Of a stretch of 6,266 bases of DNA, positions 1-5,906 are shown piece by piece. A model generated the notes under the pieces. The model did not search any database, was not told the DNA's origin, and saw nothing but the letters and a program-made list of their open reading frames with translations. The number at the start of each line of letters is the position of its first letter. The first letter of the stretch is position 1. Both the position numbers and the translations under genes were made by a program. This stretch comes from an uncultured Bacteroidota bacterium (lineage in GTDB: Bacteria; Bacteroidota; Bacteroidia; NS11-12g; UBA955), in contig CAJBVU010000078.1 in assembly GCA_903959115.1 (NCBI GenBank), positions 1-6,266 of the forward strand, written 5' to 3'.

Positions 1-1672
1 CCTGGTAAATCACGAATGCATAGATGCCTTGACCTTTGATGTCGTGCGGATAGCCAACAATGGCACTTTCGATAACCCCTGTATGTAAATTGATGGCGTT
101 TTCAACTTCAGCCGTGCCGATGCGATGCCCACTGACATTGAGTACATCGTCAACACGGCCGGTGATGCGATAAAATCCATTTTCGTCGCGCAGCGCCCCA
201 TCGCCCGTAAAATACAGCCCCGGATAGGTGCTAAAATAGGTTTGCTTGCAACGTTCGTGATCGCCCCATGTGGTTCGTAAAATCCCAGGCCATGGTTTGC
301 GAATGCAAAGATTCCCCGATACGTTATTGCCAAAAATTTCTTTGCCATTTTCATCCACTAAAAGCGGTTCAACGCCGGGTAGTGGTAGGGTGGCATAGGT
401 GGGTTTGCTCGGTGTTACCCCGGCCAGGTTGGTGATTAGGACGCCGCCGGTTTCGGTTTGCCACCAAGTGTCTACGATTTCGCATTTGCCTTTTCCCACC
501 ATTTTGTGATACCATTGCCAAGCTTCTTCGTTGATGGGCTCGCCCACGGTGCCAAGGACTTTTAGCGATGGCATTTTGTGATTCATTACCCAGTCGTTTC
601 CGGCGCTCATCAAGCTTCGAATGGCGGTAGGTGCGGTATAGAGGATATTGACGTTGTGTTTTTCTACAATCTCCCAAAAACGATCGGGATTGGGGTAGGT
701 GGGGATGCCTTCGAAGAGCAAGGTGGTGGCCCCAGCGGTAAGCGGACCATACAAAATATAACTATGGCCTGTGATCCAGCCGATATCGGCCGTACAAAAA
801 TGCACCCAGCCCCGTTTGTATTGAAAAGCGTTGGTAAACGTATAATGGGTCCAAACCATATAGCCTCCACAGGAATGCACCACGCCTTTGGGTTTGCCTG
901 TTGATCCACTGGTATACAAAATAAAGAGGGGGTCTTCCGCGTCCATCGTTTCGGCGGGTATGCCAAGCGCTTGTTCGATATTTATTGATTCGATGGCCTT
1001 TTTCCAGAGGATGTCGCGCCCTTCTTTTAGCTCAATTTTGATGTTGGTTCGCTCGTGAACCCAAACCGTTTTTACGCTATTGCAATGTTGAATTGCCTCG
1101 TCGATGATGGCTTTGAGCGGAATGTCCTTCGCGCCGCGATAGGCCCCATCGCAGGTAATGATGGCGGTGGCTTGCGCATCGTTCACTCTATCGGCGACGC
1201 TATGGGCACTGAATCCACCAAATATCACGGAATGAATGGCACCCACTCGGGCACAGGCCAAAACGGCAATCGCCAATTCGGGGACCATACCCATATAGAT
1301 GCAAACGCGATCTCCTTTTTTGATGCCACCTTTTCTGAGTGCTTCGGCAAAGACGCAAACGGCCTCATGCAACTCTTTATACGTATAATTTTTGCTCTCT
1401 TCGTTTGGGCTGTTTGATTCCCAAATCAATGCAATATCATCCCCACGCGTAGGCAAATGTCGGTCCAAGCAATTTTCCGTAATATTCAACTTCGCCCCAT
1501 CAAACCACCGCACGTTGGGTTCCTCGAAATTCCAATCCAAAACACGATCCCATTTGCGTTTCCAAGTAAATTGATCCGCAACATGGCCCCAGAATTCTTC
1601 AGGGTTTTCTTGGCTTTCGTGATAGGCTTGGTTACGGGATTCTATGCTCGTGAGTTGCGATGGATTATGCAT
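1..1672 (-). CDS. acs: Acetyl-CoA synthetase (AMP-forming), C-terminus cut by window edge
   Basis: Cytoplasmic enzyme that activates acetate with ATP to acetyl-AMP and then forms acetyl-CoA. The minus strand is open from the ATG at 1672 to the window edge and gives 557 residues. Family members have about 630-660, so roughly 80-100 C-terminal residues lie outside, including the conserved lysine used in acetylation control. An in-frame TGA sits two codons upstream of the ATG, so no earlier start is possible. Motifs seen: P-loop-like YTSGSTGKPKG (253-263), TAPTAIR (346-352), VGEP (376-379), DTWWQTETGG (401-410), YFTGDGALRD (487-496) and the hinge region ITGRVDDVLNVSGHRIG (503-519). By alignment from memory with Salmonella Acs (constant offset of 10), the acetate pocket is I300, T301, V376 and W404. 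The tryptophan that restricts the pocket to acetate is kept, and V310 is conservatively replaced by Ile. The gene is divergent from the DoxX-like gene. No frameshift is seen. Confidence in the family is very high. Confidence 0.97.
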   Translation of the reverse strand, partial: MHNPSQLTSIESRNQAYHESQENPEEFWGHVADQFTWKRKWDRVLDWNFEEPNVRWFDGAKLNITENCLDRHLPTRGDDIALIWESNSPNEESKNYTYKELHEAVCVFAEALRKGGIKKGDRVCIYMGMVPELAIAVLACARVGAIHSVIFGGFSAHSVADRVNDAQATAIITCDGAYRGAKDIPLKAIIDEAIQHCNSVKTVWVHERTNIKIELKEGRDILWKKAIESINIEQALGIPAETMDAEDPLFILYTSGSTGKPKGVVHSCGGYMVWTHYTFTNAFQYKRGWVHFCTADIGWITGHSYILYGPLTAGATTLLFEGIPTYPNPDRFWEIVEKHNVNILYTAPTAIRSLMSAGNDWVMNHKMPSLKVLGTVGEPINEEAWQWYHKMVGKGKCEIVDTWWQTETGGVLITNLAGVTPSKPTYATLPLPGVEPLLVDENGKEIFGNNVSGNLCIRKPWPGILRTTWGDHERCKQTYFSTYPGLYFTGDGALRDENGFYRITGRVDDVLNVSGHRIGTAEVENAINLHTGVIESAIVGYPHDIKGQGIYAFVIYQ

Positions 1673-1676
1673 AATT

Positions 1677-1708
1677 CAAATTTGCGCAATTGCTGTGGTT
1701 GATGCAAA
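1677..1708 (-). promoter_or_regulatory. Candidate Bacteroidota-type promoter of acs
   Basis: On the minus strand TTTG (1708-1705) is followed by exactly 20 bases and then CAAATTTG (1684-1677). This matches the Bacteroidota consensus TTTG-N19-21-TAnnTTTG except for one base of the -7 element (C for T). Only four bases separate the box from the acs ATG, so transcription would begin at or next to the start codon. The spacing is good but the elements are short, so confidence is moderate. Confidence 0.45.
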
Positions 1709-1730
1709 TATCTTATTGCCTTTGTTTTGC

Positions 1731-1742
1731 TTGTTGCAACAA
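1731..1742. repeat. Perfect 12-bp palindrome between acs and the DoxX-like gene
   Basis: TTGTTGCAACAA reads the same on both strands. It lies in the 102-bp divergent intergenic region, upstream of the candidate acs promoter and about 33 bp before the DoxX-like start codon. It could be a regulator half-site pair or could be chance. Its centre also lies near where a -33 element of the DoxX-like gene would be expected. Confidence 0.35.
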
Positions 1743-1774
1743 ATGTCGAAAAATCTATTTATTATTGCGGCACT

Positions 1775-2143
1775 ATGACAGATAAAACCAAAAATATTGT
1801 ACAATGGGTTGCTACCGGATTGGTAGCTGCCGTTTTTTTAATGAGTGGTGTTATGAAGTTTAATTTGCCTGCCGATGCGTTGGCACAAATGGAAAGTCAA
1901 GGCTTAACAGCTGCCATGGCAAAGAATTTGGCGATCATCGAAATTCTAAGTGCTATTTTGTTTTTATTACCTCGCACCAGCGTATTGGGTACTTTGTTGT
2001 TGACGGCCTATATGGGAGGTGCTATCGCAACGCATTATACCAACGCTCAGCCATTAATGGCTCCTTGTGTAATCTTAGCCATTGTTTGGATCGTTGCAGT
2101 TTGGAGAAATACGGAGTTGAAAACTCGACTTTTGGGTTCTTAA
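1775..2143 (+). CDS. DoxX-like small integral membrane protein
   Basis: A 122-residue protein of the inner membrane with four predicted hydrophobic segments at about residues 10-27, 50-66, 68-86 and 94-110. The motif GGAIATH (81-87) at the end of the third segment, the FLMSGVMKF stretch (21-29) at the end of the first, and the overall size match the DoxX-like family. Members are often linked to redox stress, but their biochemical role is mostly unknown, so no reaction is assigned. The ATG at 1775 is chosen over a TTG at 1727. The longer version would add 16 poorly conserved residues that overlap the regulatory region, while the ATG version begins with a short charged stretch (MTDKTK) just before the first membrane helix. 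No Shine-Dalgarno is seen. A near-consensus -7 box, TATTATTG (1760-1767), lies seven bases before the ATG, but the spacing to any TTG upstream (23 bp) is poor. The helicase gene follows 77 bp downstream on the same strand. Confidence 0.85.
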   Translation: MTDKTKNIVQWVATGLVAAVFLMSGVMKFNLPADALAQMESQGLTAAMAKNLAIIEILSAILFLLPRTSVLGTLLLTAYMGGAIATHYTNAQPLMAPCVILAIVWIVAVWRNTELKTRLLGS

Positions 2144-2207
2144 TGCCCATTTGATTTCTATTTAACGGGTTGTTGGAACAACTGGGTGGGAATCCTTTTG
2201 CATTGCC

Positions 2208-2215
2208 TACCTTTG
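2208..2215 (+). promoter_or_regulatory. Perfect TAnnTTTG -7 box before the helicase gene
   Basis: TACCTTTG fully matches the Bacteroidota -7 consensus and ends five bases before the preferred TTG start codon at 2221. No good -33 TTTG lies 19-21 bp upstream (that place reads TGGGT), so this is a half-supported promoter. If it is used, the start at 2170 is excluded, because it would lie upstream of the transcript. Confidence 0.35.
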
Positions 2216-2220
2216 TAGTA

Positions 2221-3633
2221 TTGGAACAGTTCATTCAACTTGGAATTGCGCAGCCTATTATCGACGCGCTTTCCGCACAAGGGTATACCACCCCAACACC
2301 CATTCAAGCCCAAGCCATCCCTGCTGCCTTAGCCCACAACGATATTCTCGGAACGGCACAGACAGGAACAGGTAAAACAGCGGCCTTCTCAATCCCGATT
2401 ATTCAAAATTTGATGTCGTCTACCCGTGACCGTAGAACGATAAAAGCGTTGATATTAACCCCCACCCGTGAATTGGCATTGCAAATTGATGAAAGCATTG
2501 CAGCGTATTCCAGCAATGTGAAAATCAGCCATGCCGTTATTTTTGGTGGTGTGAGTCAGAATCCCCAAGTAGATGCAATCAAACGTGGCGTTGAAATTAT
2601 GACAGCCACACCAGGTCGTTTGTTGGATTTAATGCAACAAGGATTTATTGATTTGCGAAATGTTGAGTTTTTTGTTCTTGATGAGGCCGATCGGATGTTG
2701 GATATGGGCTTTATTCATGATGTAAAAAAGGTGATTGCGAAATTGCCAACAAAACGTCAGACCTTATTCTTTTCGGCGACAATGCCGGCTGAAGTCGTTA
2801 AGTTGAGTCAGAATATCCTGGTAAATCCTGTTCGTGTTTCTGTGGCGCCGGTTTCAACCACAGCCGAAAAGGTAACGCAGCAATTGTTTTATGTGGACCA
2901 GAAGAACAAGCGCTTCTTGTTGCGCCATTTGTTGGATTCTTCTGCCATAGAAATTCCTTCGGTTTTGGTCTTTACTCGCACAAAGCACGGGGCCGATAAA
3001 GTGGTGAAGGATTTGGTGAAATTAGATATTACTGCCCAAGCCATTCATGGGAACAAGAGCCAGAATGCACGTCAGACCGCCTTATCGAACTTTAAAAATC
3101 GCACCACTAGGGTGTTGGTTGCTACAGATATTGCGGCGCGTGGAATCGACATCGACGAGCTAACGCATGTGATCAATTATGAAATTCCAAATATCCCTGA
3201 AACCTATGTGCATCGCATCGGACGGACGGGTAGGGCGGGTAACAGTGGTGTCGCTTGGTCGTTTGTAGATCGCGAGGAGGTGCCATTCATCAAGGACATT
3301 CAGAAGTTGATTAAACAGGAAATTCCTGTGGAGACGAGTCATCCATATTTGCCAGGTACCCACGTGGCCGAGGCCAATGATGCCAAGCCTTTTTATAATG
3401 ATGGGAATAACGGCAATCAGCGTGTGGCAAGGAAGAAGGCGAATCTTAGAAACGATGCAAAATCCTCTGGATTTGCTCGAAACGATTCAAGTTTTTCTGC
3501 ACCTGCTCGCAAAGATTCGAACTCCGGATCACCTGCAAGGAATGATCGCAGAGATCAGCCTTCAAATGATGCGCCTAAGCCAAAACCCGCCGGTCCTGCA
3601 AAGCCGTTTACGCGCTTCAAACCCCGCGATTAA
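2221..3633 (+). CDS. DEAD-box ATP-dependent RNA helicase, RhlE-like
   Basis: ATP-dependent RNA helicase of 470 residues, expected to remodel structured RNA in the cytoplasm (ribosome assembly, RNA decay or cold adaptation in the family). All canonical motifs are present: Q motif GYTTPTPIQ (21-29), motif I AQTGTGKT (46-53), Ia PTRELA (81-86), GG (109-110), Ib TPGR (130-133), II DEAD (154-157), III SAT (185-187), IV around 248-254, V ATDIAARGID (301-310) and VI HRIGRTGRAG (331-340). The two RecA-like domains end near residue 370. They are followed by a basic, Asn/Ser/Pro-rich tail of about 100 residues that is probably disordered and RNA-binding. No ATG exists near the expected N-terminus. TTG at 2221 gives MEQFIQLGIAQPI, the usual family beginning with the aromatic residue before the Q motif. 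TTG at 2170 would add 17 unusual residues. No Shine-Dalgarno precedes either. RhlE assignment is by general resemblance; CsdA/DeaD or SrmB types are less likely because of their longer C-terminal domains. Confidence 0.95.
   Translation: MEQFIQLGIAQPIIDALSAQGYTTPTPIQAQAIPAALAHNDILGTAQTGTGKTAAFSIPIIQNLMSSTRDRRTIKALILTPTRELALQIDESIAAYSSNVKISHAVIFGGVSQNPQVDAIKRGVEIMTATPGRLLDLMQQGFIDLRNVEFFVLDEADRMLDMGFIHDVKKVIAKLPTKRQTLFFSATMPAEVVKLSQNILVNPVRVSVAPVSTTAEKVTQQLFYVDQKNKRFLLRHLLDSSAIEIPSVLVFTRTKHGADKVVKDLVKLDITAQAIHGNKSQNARQTALSNFKNRTTRVLVATDIAARGIDIDELTHVINYEIPNIPETYVHRIGRTGRAGNSGVAWSFVDREEVPFIKDIQKLIKQEIPVETSHPYLPGTHVAEANDAKPFYNDGNNGNQRVARKKANLRNDAKSSGFARNDSSFSAPARKDSNSGSPARNDRRDQPSNDAPKPKPAGPAKPFTRFKPRD
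3445..3564 (+). repeat. Four 10-residue tandem repeats in the helicase tail
   Basis: Residues 409-448 of the helicase split into four units of exactly ten residues: LRNDAKSSGF, ARNDSSFSAP, ARKDSNSGSP and ARNDRRDQPS. The consensus is A-R-N/K-D followed by six variable, Ser- and Pro-rich residues. Basic and acidic residues alternate at the head of each unit. This resembles the RGG- or basic-rich RNA-contact tails of other DEAD-box proteins, although the repeat itself is not one I recognise. Confidence 0.7.
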
Positions 3634-5387
3634 TTCTTAACCGGAAACAAATCCATCGGCATCATTTCAAATGCCGCCCTTACAGTAAGCTGGTTAAACG
3701 GATAGCGACTGGTTTTCTCGATGTGATATTTTCCTGGAGAAACATCGGCCACTTCCAAATGAACGGAGCCTTGCTGATCGTACACAATCGCAATCAATCG
3801 AGCATTGGAACCCTGTGGGAATTGATGCATCGCATAAGAATATCCCGTATTTTCTTGTCTGGTTGTAGATGGCCCCAGCAAGGAATTAATGTCACTAAAA
3901 TTCAAGAAAACCAAAGCCCTCGCATGGTCAACTTTATAGGTGATCGAGTCATCGCTTTTGGTGAATTTGCTAAATCGGTCGCAGTTAACCAATCGCGTTG
4001 AATACGATTCCAATGCCCACTTTCCGTCGTTATTTGTTGCCATTTTTCCGATTCCGGCGACAACTGGAGGGAGGGGTAACTGTTTGATTTTAATGAAATT
4101 GGCATCTAAGGTGGAGAATCGAATCGTTAGGCTCTCGGGCATTCCGAAAGTGTCGTTGAACCTTGCTGCCGGCGCTGACATGAGCAACTCTCGGAAGTAA
4201 TCGAAGTGTTCAGAAATGATACTATTTGATGCCTGTGACGAGTCCAATAGCGTAACATCCGTGATGTCGCCAGATTTGTTGAGTGTTAACTTAGCTGGGA
4301 AAATAATGCCATCCACCTTGATGCGTTTTTTAAGGTCTTTGTTGATTTTGGCATTGTTATAAAACCACTGACTCAAAGGCATGTTATCGCCCAAGTCGTT
4401 TACTATGAGGTGGTTTGCCTGTCCGCTGTTAGATCGGGTGATGGGTAGCAAGGAAAGTGTGTAGTTTTTCTTTGTGTTTCCGTTTTGATCATTACTGTTT
4501 GATGCGTTGTTGATTGCATTCGCTGAGTTGACGTTGTTGGCCCAGGTGGTTTGATCGCCGCCAACGCCATAAAACGTCTCAAAACCCTCTTTGTACGCTG
4601 AATTCCCCTCAATTTTATAGGATTTGCCATCGGCGATTCTGATATCGGCATTGCCTGAAGTCGCATTGATATCGACCATTCCCCCACTTTCAAGGGCTTG
4701 GCCATCGGTTGTGCTACTAGTAAGTCCGGCCGATGCGAAATCTGACTTGCTTTGAAAGTGCTGCACACTCAGTTGGACTCTGCCATGAACGGGGTTGCCC
4801 ATCGCATCGGAAAAAGCGTTTTCAGGGAACTTTAATGTGATTCCCGTCTTTGTTTTGATTTCAAAGGCCTTTTCAGCGTGGTTGATATCGAACTTTTCGA
4901 TCTTGGGAGCCATCGCACGCAAAGTATCCAGGGCGCCCGATTTCAGAAGCCCAGCATCGTGTTGAACCAAGGGTTGAGGCCAATGGTACATTTTGTATTG
5001 ATGCTGGTTGCTGAGAAATGCAACGTGGGTGACGCCGTTTTTGTCGGGTATGTTTAATGGCGCGCTATAAATGATCTCCGACATGCTGCTTGAGCCGTTC
5101 GATTTGGTTCGGTTTGGTAGCCCATTTTGTGGAATATAGACAGGGTAGGGGTAATTGGAATTGGATGGTGGCATTGGTATTCGCGGTCGATTTTGGGTCG
5201 ATGGCGGTCGTTGGGTCGACGGTTTGGGTTGCGTGGGTTTGGAAGGCGGATTGAATTGCGGTTTGCTGGGCGTTCGAGGGATGTTTTTGGGAAATTCTAA
5301 ATTTTGTGCCTCGAGGTTGTTGACTGACAGGGAGGAAAATAATGCCATCGCAATGATTGCGGTTGAGAATGCCTTTCTGATTTCCAT
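3630..5387 (-). CDS. Predicted secreted protein of unknown function with Pro-rich linker
   Basis: A 585-residue protein that I cannot name. Residues 1-27 form a Sec signal peptide: positive start (MEIRK), hydrophobic core (about 8-22) and likely cleavage after LEA. No lipobox cysteine is present. Residues about 33-92 are a Pro/Ser/Thr/Gln-rich linker. Residues about 176-262 contain a beta-rich module with GITLKFPENAF (182-192), then GNPVHGRVQLSV, then LESGGMVDINA (232-242). It resembles modules in many secreted Bacteroidota proteins. Residues 357-408 have a strand-helix pattern reminiscent of TonB C-terminal folds, and VNCDRF (467-472) recalls an NCDRF motif of the same protein type. These resemblances are from memory and uncertain. 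An Asn/Ser-rich spacer lies at about 282-307. The ATG at 5387 is chosen because it puts the signal peptide at the N-terminus. A TTG at 5417 would add ten residues in front. No convincing promoter is seen. The 3' end overlaps the helicase stop codon. Confidence 0.85.
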   Translation of the reverse strand: MEIRKAFSTAIIAMALFSSLSVNNLEAQNLEFPKNIPRTPSKPQFNPPSKPTQPKPSTQRPPSTQNRPRIPMPPSNSNYPYPVYIPQNGLPNRTKSNGSSSMSEIIYSAPLNIPDKNGVTHVAFLSNQHQYKMYHWPQPLVQHDAGLLKSGALDTLRAMAPKIEKFDINHAEKAFEIKTKTGITLKFPENAFSDAMGNPVHGRVQLSVQHFQSKSDFASAGLTSSTTDGQALESGGMVDINATSGNADIRIADGKSYKIEGNSAYKEGFETFYGVGGDQTTWANNVNSANAINNASNSNDQNGNTKKNYTLSLLPITRSNSGQANHLIVNDLGDNMPLSQWFYNNAKINKDLKKRIKVDGIIFPAKLTLNKSGDITDVTLLDSSQASNSIISEHFDYFRELLMSAPAARFNDTFGMPESLTIRFSTLDANFIKIKQLPLPPVVAGIGKMATNNDGKWALESYSTRLVNCDRFSKFTKSDDSITYKVDHARALVFLNFSDINSLLGPSTTRQENTGYSYAMHQFPQGSNARLIAIVYDQQGSVHLEVADVSPGKYHIEKTSRYPFNQLTVRAAFEMMPMDLFPVKN

Positions 5388-5430
5388 ACTCGCGTTGAAT
5401 GTCAAATTGTGTACCAATTATCCAAACAAA

Positions 5431-5537
5431 GTCTTCGCATTCATTGATTTGGTTGGAGGCAGGTTATTGAAATTGCATTTATCGAGGTAAAAAAGCATCA
5501 ACTTTGATATATCCTTTGCAAATGACAATGCGAAGAC
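5431..5537. repeat. Spaced inverted repeat upstream of tRNA-Ser
   Basis: GTCTTCGCATT (5431-5441) and its exact reverse complement AATGCGAAGAC (5527-5537) are 85 bp apart. The similarity continues inward with a small gap, to about 5451 on the left and 5519 on the right (TGATTTG against CAAATGA). The right arm lies between the -33 and -7 elements of the tRNA promoter. The function is unknown and a chance origin is possible. Confidence 0.35.
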
Positions 5538-5546
5538 GTATTTTTG
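5515..5546 (+). promoter_or_regulatory. Bacteroidota-type promoter of tRNA-Ser
   Basis: TTTG (5515-5518), a 20-base spacer and TATTTTTG (5539-5546) match the consensus TTTG-N19-21-TAnnTTTG at every fixed base. The predicted transcription start is about 5550-5553, a few bases before the mature tRNA 5' end at 5557. This gives a very short leader for RNase P to remove. It is the clearest phylum marker in the window. Confidence 0.78.
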
Positions 5547-5556
5547 CACCCTCATT

Positions 5557-5641
5557 GGAGAGATGGCAGAGCGGTCGAATGCGGCGGTCTTGAAAACCGT
5601 TGACTGTTACAGGTCCGGGGGTTCGAATCCCTCTCTCTCCG
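5557..5641 (+). tRNA. tRNA-Ser (anticodon TGA)
   Basis: This 85-base gene folds as a class II tRNA. The acceptor stem GGAGAGA (5557-5563) pairs with TCTCTCC (5634-5640), with discriminator G at 5641. The anticodon stem GCGGT/ACCGT (5584-5588/5596-5600) closes the loop CTTGAAA, with anticodon TGA at 5591-5593, which reads UCA serine codons. The T arm GGGGG/CCCTC (one G-T pair) closes the loop TTCGAAT (5622-5628). The long variable arm at about 5601-5616 is typical of tRNA-Ser. The 3' CCA is not encoded (the next bases are CTG). A promoter lies immediately upstream and a hairpin terminator 26 bp downstream, so it appears to be a single-gene unit. The integrase beyond makes its 3' end a likely integration site. 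Confidence 0.97.
5617..5641. other. Possible attachment site (tRNA-Ser 3' end)
   Basis: The T arm and 3' acceptor strand of tRNA genes are the usual attB core for tyrosine recombinases, and an integrase gene starts 265 bp downstream pointing away. The exact core and the second copy (att at the far end of the element) cannot be seen, because the window ends inside int. An attB just downstream of the terminator is the alternative. Confidence 0.35.
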
Positions 5642-5666
5642 CTGAATTTCATCACTGAAATACGCT

Positions 5667-5701
5667 AAAACCCTGATTATCAATGATAATCAGGGTTTTT
5701 T
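5667..5701 (+). terminator. Hairpin terminator after tRNA-Ser
   Basis: A perfect 15-bp stem is formed by 5667-5681 and 5685-5699 around a 3-base loop AAT, with a run of six T at 5696-5701. The stem starts with four A on the left, so it could also work on the minus strand. It ends the tRNA transcript and shields int from read-through. Confidence 0.9.
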
Positions 5702-5717
5702 GTTTTGAAAAAGTGGC

Positions 5718-5849
5718 TTTGAAAACGACTTTAAACGCCATAAAACGACACATTTATTTTGCAACTTGTGACGTGATTCAAAAAAAACCTAATTACGTCA
5801 CAGTTTGTCGCTCAATGTCGCGTCCTGTCTCGTTTTGACGTTTTTCAAC
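5718..5849. repeat. Large imperfect inverted repeat of 10-bp-phased motifs before int
   Basis: Inner arms TGTGACGTGATT (5767-5778) and AATTACGTCACA (5791-5802) pair at 11 of 12 positions around a 12-bp A-rich centre. Moving outward on the left, plus-strand units TGAAAACGAC (5720-5729), TTTAAACGCC (5730-5739) and ATAAAACGAC (5740-5749) follow each other every ten bases. On the right, minus-strand units AAACTGTGAC (5806-5797), ATTGAGCGAC (5816-5807), AGGACGCGAC (5826-5817) and AAAACGAGAC (5836-5827) do the same, ending with GAAAAACGTC (5846-5837). Most units end in GAC after an A-rich start, and they point to the common centre from both sides. The ten-base spacing puts them on one face of the helix. 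They may be integrase arm-type sites, recombination directionality factor sites or an operator for int. Confidence 0.6.
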
Positions 5850-5906
5850 TCGAGTTTTCGTCATCAAATTTGTACTCAAAATGGGGGGCCATTAAAGAAA
5901 AAAAAC

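Noticed and set aside
1..30. acs as a truncated or broken gene
   Set aside because: The frame is intact to the first base of the window, so the missing C-terminus is a window-edge effect.
10..966. Minus-strand frames of about 100 residues within acs in another register
   Set aside because: Out-of-frame shadows. The true acs frame is open throughout 1-1672, so they do not signal a frameshift.
578..1702. Plus-strand open frames across the acs region (for example 578-904, 1055-1417, 1457-1702)
   Set aside because: They lie opposite the uninterrupted acs frame, which carries all family motifs, and their translations show no recognisable features.
1727..1774. Longer N-terminus for the DoxX-like protein from TTG 1727
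   Set aside because: The added 16 residues overlap the regulatory region and palindrome and are not typical of the family; ATG 1775 fits better.
3377..4200. Plus-strand frames over the helicase 3' end and secreted-protein 3' end
   Set aside because: They are shadows of two well-supported genes; no motif or start signal supports them.
5155..5490. Gly-rich plus-strand frame opposite the start of the secreted-protein gene
   Set aside because: The glycines come from the complement of the proline codons in the linker. It has no independent support.
5702..5906. CRISPR array or riboswitch in the repeat-rich region before int
   Set aside because: The units are only ten bases, diverged, in two orientations and without spacers, and no known aptamer pattern is visible.
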